A stretch of 64,000 nt of DNA from Bradyrhizobium cenepequi. Its GTDB lineage: Bacteria > Pseudomonadota > Alphaproteobacteria > Rhizobiales > Xanthobacteraceae. The first letter of the stretch is position 1. Every line of letters begins with the position of its first letter. A program made the position numbers and the translations under genes. Below the pieces are notes generated by a model, which was not told the origin of the DNA, ran no database searches, and saw only the letters and a list, made by a program, of their open reading frames with translations. Location: positions 203,217-267,216 of the forward strand of contig NZ_JAGKJI010000004.1 in assembly GCF_020329485.1 (NCBI RefSeq), written 5' to 3'. Below, piece by piece: positions 60,385 to 64,000 of the stretch.

Positions 60385-60570
60385 TCAAACGCCGCGGCGC
60401 GCTGCCGAGGGCCCCGGCGTCCTCGGCGTTTCGTCGTCGTCGGAGATCGCCCGCCAGGCTGCGCCTTCGAGATCGTCATACTGGCCGTTCTTCAACGACC
60501 AGAGGAATCCGAGCAGTCCGAACACCCCGAGCAGCAGCGCCAAGGGCACCAGGAACACGATCACTTCCAT
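60385..60570 (-). CDS. ccoS: CcoS, cbb3 oxidase maturation protein
   Basis: 61-residue membrane protein, needed for haem and copper insertion into cbb3 oxidase. It begins MEVIVFLVPLALLLGVFGLL; one membrane segment and then the family motif FLWSLKNGQYDDLEGAAWRA. The ATG shares its A with the TGA stop of ccoI (TGATG), so translation is coupled. Normal length for the family. Also called fixS. Confidence 0.93.
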   Translation of the reverse strand: MEVIVFLVPLALLLGVFGLLGFLWSLKNGQYDDLEGAAWRAISDDDETPRTPGPSAARRGV

Positions 60571-62765
60571 CACACCTTCTCCTGCCGCACCCGACGTCCG
60601 CGCAGCGCGTTCAGCATCACCAGGATCGAGGAGCCCGACATCGCCGCGGCCGCGATCAGCGGCGTCACGAAGCCAAGGATCGCGATCGGCACCGCGAGGA
60701 AATTGTAGCCGACGGCGAGGTAGAGGTTCTGCCGCATCAGCCGCAGCGCTTTCCGCGAATAGTCGACGGCCGCGATCACGGGCGCCAGCGGCTTGCCAAG
60801 GAAGACGAGATCGGCGGTCGCCTGGCTCAGATGCGCAGCCGAGATCGGCGACATCGAGACATGCGCGGCCGCCAGCGACGGCGCATCGTTCAGCCCATCG
60901 CCGACCATCATCACCTTGAAGCCCTGCCGCTTCAATTCCTCGATGCGCGCGATCTTGTCGGCCGGCGTGACGCCAGCGCGCCATTCCGGAACGCCGAGTG
61001 TGTGCGCCGCAGCCCGCACCGCGGGCTCGCGATCGCCTGACAGAATCTCGACCGCGATGCCGCGCTTCTGCAGCGCGGCAACGGTCTCGCGCGCATCCGG
61101 CCGCAGGCCCTGGCGCACCGCGAACGCACAGCGTTTCTCGCCATGGGCAAACGCGACCACCGACGCCTCGGGATCGCGGCGCAGGATCTCGTCCGCGAGA
61201 TCCTCTGCCCCGCAGAACGACGGACGTCCGAGCCTGACATCTTCGCCGCCGAAGTTGCCGCGCACGCCCTGCCCCGGCTCTTCCGTGACGCCGGGCAGCG
61301 GCGACTTCGCGCCGGCCGTGCGCGCCAGCGCCGCGGCAACCGGATGGTGGCTTGCCAGCGCGAGCCGGCCTGCCAGCGCGAACACATCGGCGGACACGGC
61401 CGCGGAATTCACCACATCGAGCTCGGGCAAGGTCAGCGTTCCCGTCTTATCAAAGATGATGTGGTCGACCTCGGCGACCCGCTCGATGGCGTCGCCCGAA
61501 TTGATCAGCACGCCGGCCCGGAACATCGCGCCCGCGGCAATTGTCTGCACCGTCGGAATCGCGAGCCCCAGCGCGCAGGGACAGGTGATGATGAGAACCG
61601 CTATCGCGGTGATGATGGAATCGTGCAAGCTCGCGCCGGCGATCAACCAACCGATCATCGTCAAGAGCGCAGTTGCATGCACCACCGGCGCATAGAGCCG
61701 CGACGCACGATCGGCGAGCTGCACATAGCGCGAACGCGCCTGCACGGCGTGATCGAGCAATCGCTGGATCTCCGCCAGCAGCGTACCTTCGGCCGCCGCC
61801 GAAACGCGGATGCGTAAGCCGCCGGAGATGTTGAGCGAACCGGCATAGACCGCGCTGCCGGCTTCGACCGCTGCATGCCGCGTCTCGCCCGTGATCAAGC
61901 TCTGGTCGATCTCGGACCGTCCGTCGATCACCGTGCCGTCAACCGCGCAACGCTCGCCGGGCCGCAGCAGCACGATATCGCCAGCTCTTATTGCCGCGGC
62001 CGGCACGACCGAAATCTCGTCAGGTCCGACGAACTTCGTGGCGGTCTCGGCCTTCAGTGCGGCGAGATTGCCGGCGACGGCCCGGGTCCGCCGCCGCATG
62101 CTCTGGTCGAGATAGCGCCCGACGAGGAGGAAGGTGAGCAGCATGATCGCCGCATCGAAATAGGCGTGCTCGGCATGTCCGATGGTCTCGACAACGGACA
62201 TGGCGAGCGCCAGGATCACGCCGATGCTGATCGGCACGTCCATGTTGACGTTGCCCGTGCGCAGCGCGTTGAAGGCAGAGCGAAAGAAGGGCTGGCCGGC
62301 ATAGGCGGCTGCCGGCAATGCGATCAGCGCCGACATCCAGTGGAAGAAATCGCGCTGCTCCGGCAGCATGTCGCTGACATTGCCGGACCACACCGGGATC
62401 GACAGCATCATCACGTTCATGGTCGCAAACGCCGCAACCCCGAGGCAGCGCAACAGGAAGCGCGAGTTCTCGACCTCGGCGGTCTCAGCGCTGACCGTCT
62501 CGAACGGATAGGCCTTGTAGCCGAGCTCGGCGAGCCGATCGATGAAGCGCGCAGGATCGAGCGCGCCCTCTTTCCATTCCAGCGCCACGCGGCGGTCGGT
62601 GAGGTTGACGCGCGCCAGCGTCACATCGGGGATCGCCGAAAGCCCGCGCTCGATCTTCGACATGCAGCCGGCACAGCTCACGCCCTCGACCGCGAGGTCG
62701 ATATGCGCCAGCCCCGAGCCGAGGTGTTTGACGTAGTGCGAAAAGTCCCGTGTCGCCTGCATCAT
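60570..62765 (-). CDS. ccoI: CcoI, copper-exporting P-type ATPase for cbb3 oxidase
   Basis: Moves Cu(I) to the periplasm for cbb3 assembly, 731 residues. Metal-binding domain GVSCAGCMSKIERGLS near 30; about eight membrane helices; TGE in SLITGETRHAAVEAGS; the transport motif ITCPCALGLAIPTVQ; the phosphorylation site FDKTGTLTLPELDV; and the hinge VGDGLNDAPSLAAAHV. Everything needed is present. Also called fixI. It follows ccoH by six bases. Confidence 0.96.
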   Translation of the reverse strand: MMQATRDFSHYVKHLGSGLAHIDLAVEGVSCAGCMSKIERGLSAIPDVTLARVNLTDRRVALEWKEGALDPARFIDRLAELGYKAYPFETVSAETAEVENSRFLLRCLGVAAFATMNVMMLSIPVWSGNVSDMLPEQRDFFHWMSALIALPAAAYAGQPFFRSAFNALRTGNVNMDVPISIGVILALAMSVVETIGHAEHAYFDAAIMLLTFLLVGRYLDQSMRRRTRAVAGNLAALKAETATKFVGPDEISVVPAAAIRAGDIVLLRPGERCAVDGTVIDGRSEIDQSLITGETRHAAVEAGSAVYAGSLNISGGLRIRVSAAAEGTLLAEIQRLLDHAVQARSRYVQLADRASRLYAPVVHATALLTMIGWLIAGASLHDSIITAIAVLIITCPCALGLAIPTVQTIAAGAMFRAGVLINSGDAIERVAEVDHIIFDKTGTLTLPELDVVNSAAVSADVFALAGRLALASHHPVAAALARTAGAKSPLPGVTEEPGQGVRGNFGGEDVRLGRPSFCGAEDLADEILRRDPEASVVAFAHGEKRCAFAVRQGLRPDARETVAALQKRGIAVEILSGDREPAVRAAAHTLGVPEWRAGVTPADKIARIEELKRQGFKVMMVGDGLNDAPSLAAAHVSMSPISAAHLSQATADLVFLGKPLAPVIAAVDYSRKALRLMRQNLYLAVGYNFLAVPIAILGFVTPLIAAAAMSGSSILVMLNALRGRRVRQEKV

Positions 62766-62771
62766 GCCCTC

Positions 62772-63272
62772 TTAATTCAGCACCACGCGGTTCCGGGATA
62801 GGAACACGCGGCGCCCCTGAGCTTCGCTTTCCAACACCAGGTCCCATTGCCCTGGCTCGATCGCGCCGCCGCTGCCGCGATAGCGGCCGCCGCCGGCGTC
62901 CGACAGCTCGATCGCCTGATCGGCGCGCCGGTCCGTCGGCCGCTCCAGGCGGGAGGTGAATTGCAATCCAGTCAACGGCCTGCCATTGCCGTCGCGCGCT
63001 TCGACTTCGAGCGCCGTACCGCCATTGGCATCGCGCGCGAGATGCGCGTCGACCTTCCAATTGCGGGCGTCCTGCTCGCGGGCAGCAGCGATCTCCTTCT
63101 CATAAGCGAGGCTTGCCGCGTAGGCGCTGTCGACGTCAGTGCCGGGCAACGTGAGCGTGGCAAGCTTCATCATCGTGAAATTGACGCCGATCACCACGCC
63201 GAAGAACGCAACCAGCATGACAAGCACCTTGCTCCCGGTCAGCGGCTTCGGCGATGCACTGGCTCTGCTCAT
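62772..63272 (-). CDS. ccoH: CcoH/FixH assembly protein
   Basis: 166-residue membrane protein of the cbb3 assembly set. One N-terminal membrane segment VLVMLVAFFGVVIGVNFTMM, followed by a periplasmic part with SAYAASLAYEKEIAAAREQD and GQWDLVLESEAQGRRVFLSR, typical of FixH. It lies between ccoG and ccoI. Confidence 0.93.
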   Translation of the reverse strand: MSRASASPKPLTGSKVLVMLVAFFGVVIGVNFTMMKLATLTLPGTDVDSAYAASLAYEKEIAAAREQDARNWKVDAHLARDANGGTALEVEARDGNGRPLTGLQFTSRLERPTDRRADQAIELSDAGGGRYRGSGGAIEPGQWDLVLESEAQGRRVFLSRNRVVLN

Positions 63273-63289
63273 GACAGCTCCACTTCTTG

Positions 63290-64000
63290 TTATGGCGCAA
63301 CGAAATTGTCGGTGGCGGAGGCGACTTCACCGAGACCGATATCGGTGACGCGGAATTTCACCGGGATCGACTTCTCGGGATTCCTGTCGGACGGCGCGGT
63401 GACCAGCACACGCAACTCGGTGGTGCCATCCCGCCCGAGCACGATCATCGGCCGGTCGGGCGTGATCGAGTCGACGCCAACGACATGGAGCTTGGCATCT
63501 TGCGGGCCATCGACGTCGATCGCCACAACGCGGTCGAAGCCGCGCTTGTTGAGGAAGCGGATCGTATAGGCGTTGCGGATCGAGCCGTCGCTTAGCTTCA
63601 CCGCGACCGGGTTGCGGTCGTGCAGCACGTTGAGGTCGAGCAGCGAGCGCGTCGCCAGCGTGTAGACCATGATCCCGCCGACCAGCGCTATCATGATGGC
63701 ATAGATAACGGTGCGCGGCCGCACGATGCGGTAGATCGGCGGCTTGCCTTCGATCCGGCGCTGGATATTGATGTCGTTGTCGTAGCTGATCAGCCGCGTC
63801 GGACGGCCGATCTTCTTCATCACGTTGTCGCAGGCGTCGATGCACAGGCCGCACTGGATGCAGTCGAGCTGCGGCCCGTTGCGGATATCGATGCCGGTGG
63901 GACAGACCGCGACGCATTGATAGCAATCGACGCAGTCGCCCGCGTGCTGGCCGAGTGCGCGCAGCTCGTTCGCCTTCTTCACCGACATGCGCTTTTCGCC
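63290..64000 (-). CDS. ccoG: CcoG/FixG iron-sulfur protein, partial
   Basis: C-terminal part of a membrane-bound polyferredoxin involved in cbb3 oxidase assembly and Cu reduction. The gene starts beyond the window end at 64000, and the frame is open to the edge (GEKRMSVKKANEL). Two 4Fe-4S motifs are visible: CVDCYQCVAVCP and CIQCGLCIDACD. Then a membrane segment TVIYAIMIALVGGIMVYTLA and the C-terminal Ig-like FixG_C domain from about FLNKRGFDRVVAIDV. First visible gene of ccoGHIS. Confidence 0.95.
   Translation of the reverse strand, partial: GEKRMSVKKANELRALGQHAGDCVDCYQCVAVCPTGIDIRNGPQLDCIQCGLCIDACDNVMKKIGRPTRLISYDNDINIQRRIEGKPPIYRIVRPRTVIYAIMIALVGGIMVYTLATRSLLDLNVLHDRNPVAVKLSDGSIRNAYTIRFLNKRGFDRVVAIDVDGPQDAKLHVVGVDSITPDRPMIVLGRDGTTELRVLVTAPSDRNPEKSIPVKFRVTDIGLGEVASATDNFVAP

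Noticed and set aside
59024..60919. Very long plus-strand open frame (631 codons) opposite the dehydrogenase and DUF6455 genes
   Set aside because: It is antisense to well-supported genes, Arg/His/Ala-rich with no family features, as expected from GC-rich shadow frames.
1..64000. tRNA, rRNA or riboswitch elements
   Set aside because: I saw no cloverleaf-like tRNA sequence, rRNA core or known riboswitch motif on reading both strands; a covariance-model search would be needed to exclude small ones.

Overview
The window looks like a piece of a Bradyrhizobium-type alphaproteobacterial chromosome (Nitrobacteraceae). The evidence is the high GC of most of the window, the complete phn C-P lyase gene set, a ccoGHIS (fixGHIS) operon, several liv-type ABC transporter genes, and short palindromic intergenic repeats of the kind common in this group. 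No rRNA, tRNA or CRISPR array was seen. Assignments rest on reading the translations; no database search was possible.

Region 1 (about 1-11.4 kb) is an accessory, partly decayed zone with AT-rich intergenic islands. It holds an H-NS family gene, a small unknown gene, a COG0523 (CobW-type) metallochaperone GTPase, and a 2010-residue mosaic protein with an N,N-dimethylformamidase-like domain, four DUF4082 domains and five cadherin-like repeats. A broken relative of the giant gene's Ig-like domain lies at 1575-1805. The region ends with the 3' tail of an IS66 transposase abutting a frameshifted regulator fragment.

Region 2 (11.4-15.7 kb) has an aldo/keto reductase, an SDR-GST gene pair behind a palindromic operator candidate, and a diguanylate cyclase.

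Region 3 (15.7-30.1 kb) is a phosphonate utilisation locus. phnGHIJKLMN, with a PPOX flavoprotein at the 3' end, is divergent from phnF; phnCDEE is divergent from a hexapeptide transferase, a second PhnM and a DUF1045 protein. A perfect palindrome and three Pho-box-like sites explain plausible control by PhnF and PhoB.

Region 4 (30.2-33.9 kb) has a divergent hemC, pncA and an aspartate-dehydrogenase-like gene, followed by a gene graveyard (VOC and M20 peptidase fragments). Region 5 (33.9-37.6 kb) is a TonB-dependent siderophore receptor plus a PepSY membrane protein.

Region 6 (37.6-46.9 kb) is the most interesting candidate system. A Tat-exported flavin amine oxidase, a c-type cytochrome and a Sec-exported RidA protein are adjacent on one strand. 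They lie downstream of a liv-type ABC importer, a CnbZ-like protein and a divergent LysR regulator. Read together, this suggests uptake and periplasmic dehydrogenation of an unknown amine or amino acid, with electrons passed to cytochrome c and the reactive imine removed by RidA.

Region 7 (46.9-59.7 kb) mixes CoA-dependent catabolism (family III CoA-transferase, HCCA-isomerase-like protein, acyl-CoA synthetase, 3-hydroxyacyl-CoA dehydrogenase, a GntR regulator and an orphan substrate-binding protein sharing TTGTC-N-GACAA sites) with a ModE-like regulator, an SMP-30-like beta-propeller, dodecin, a second diguanylate cyclase, a tyrosine-rich secreted protein and an acyltransferase. Region 8 (59.8-64 kb) is ccoG(partial)-H-I-S for cbb3 oxidase assembly, followed by a Cys-rich DUF6455-type protein.
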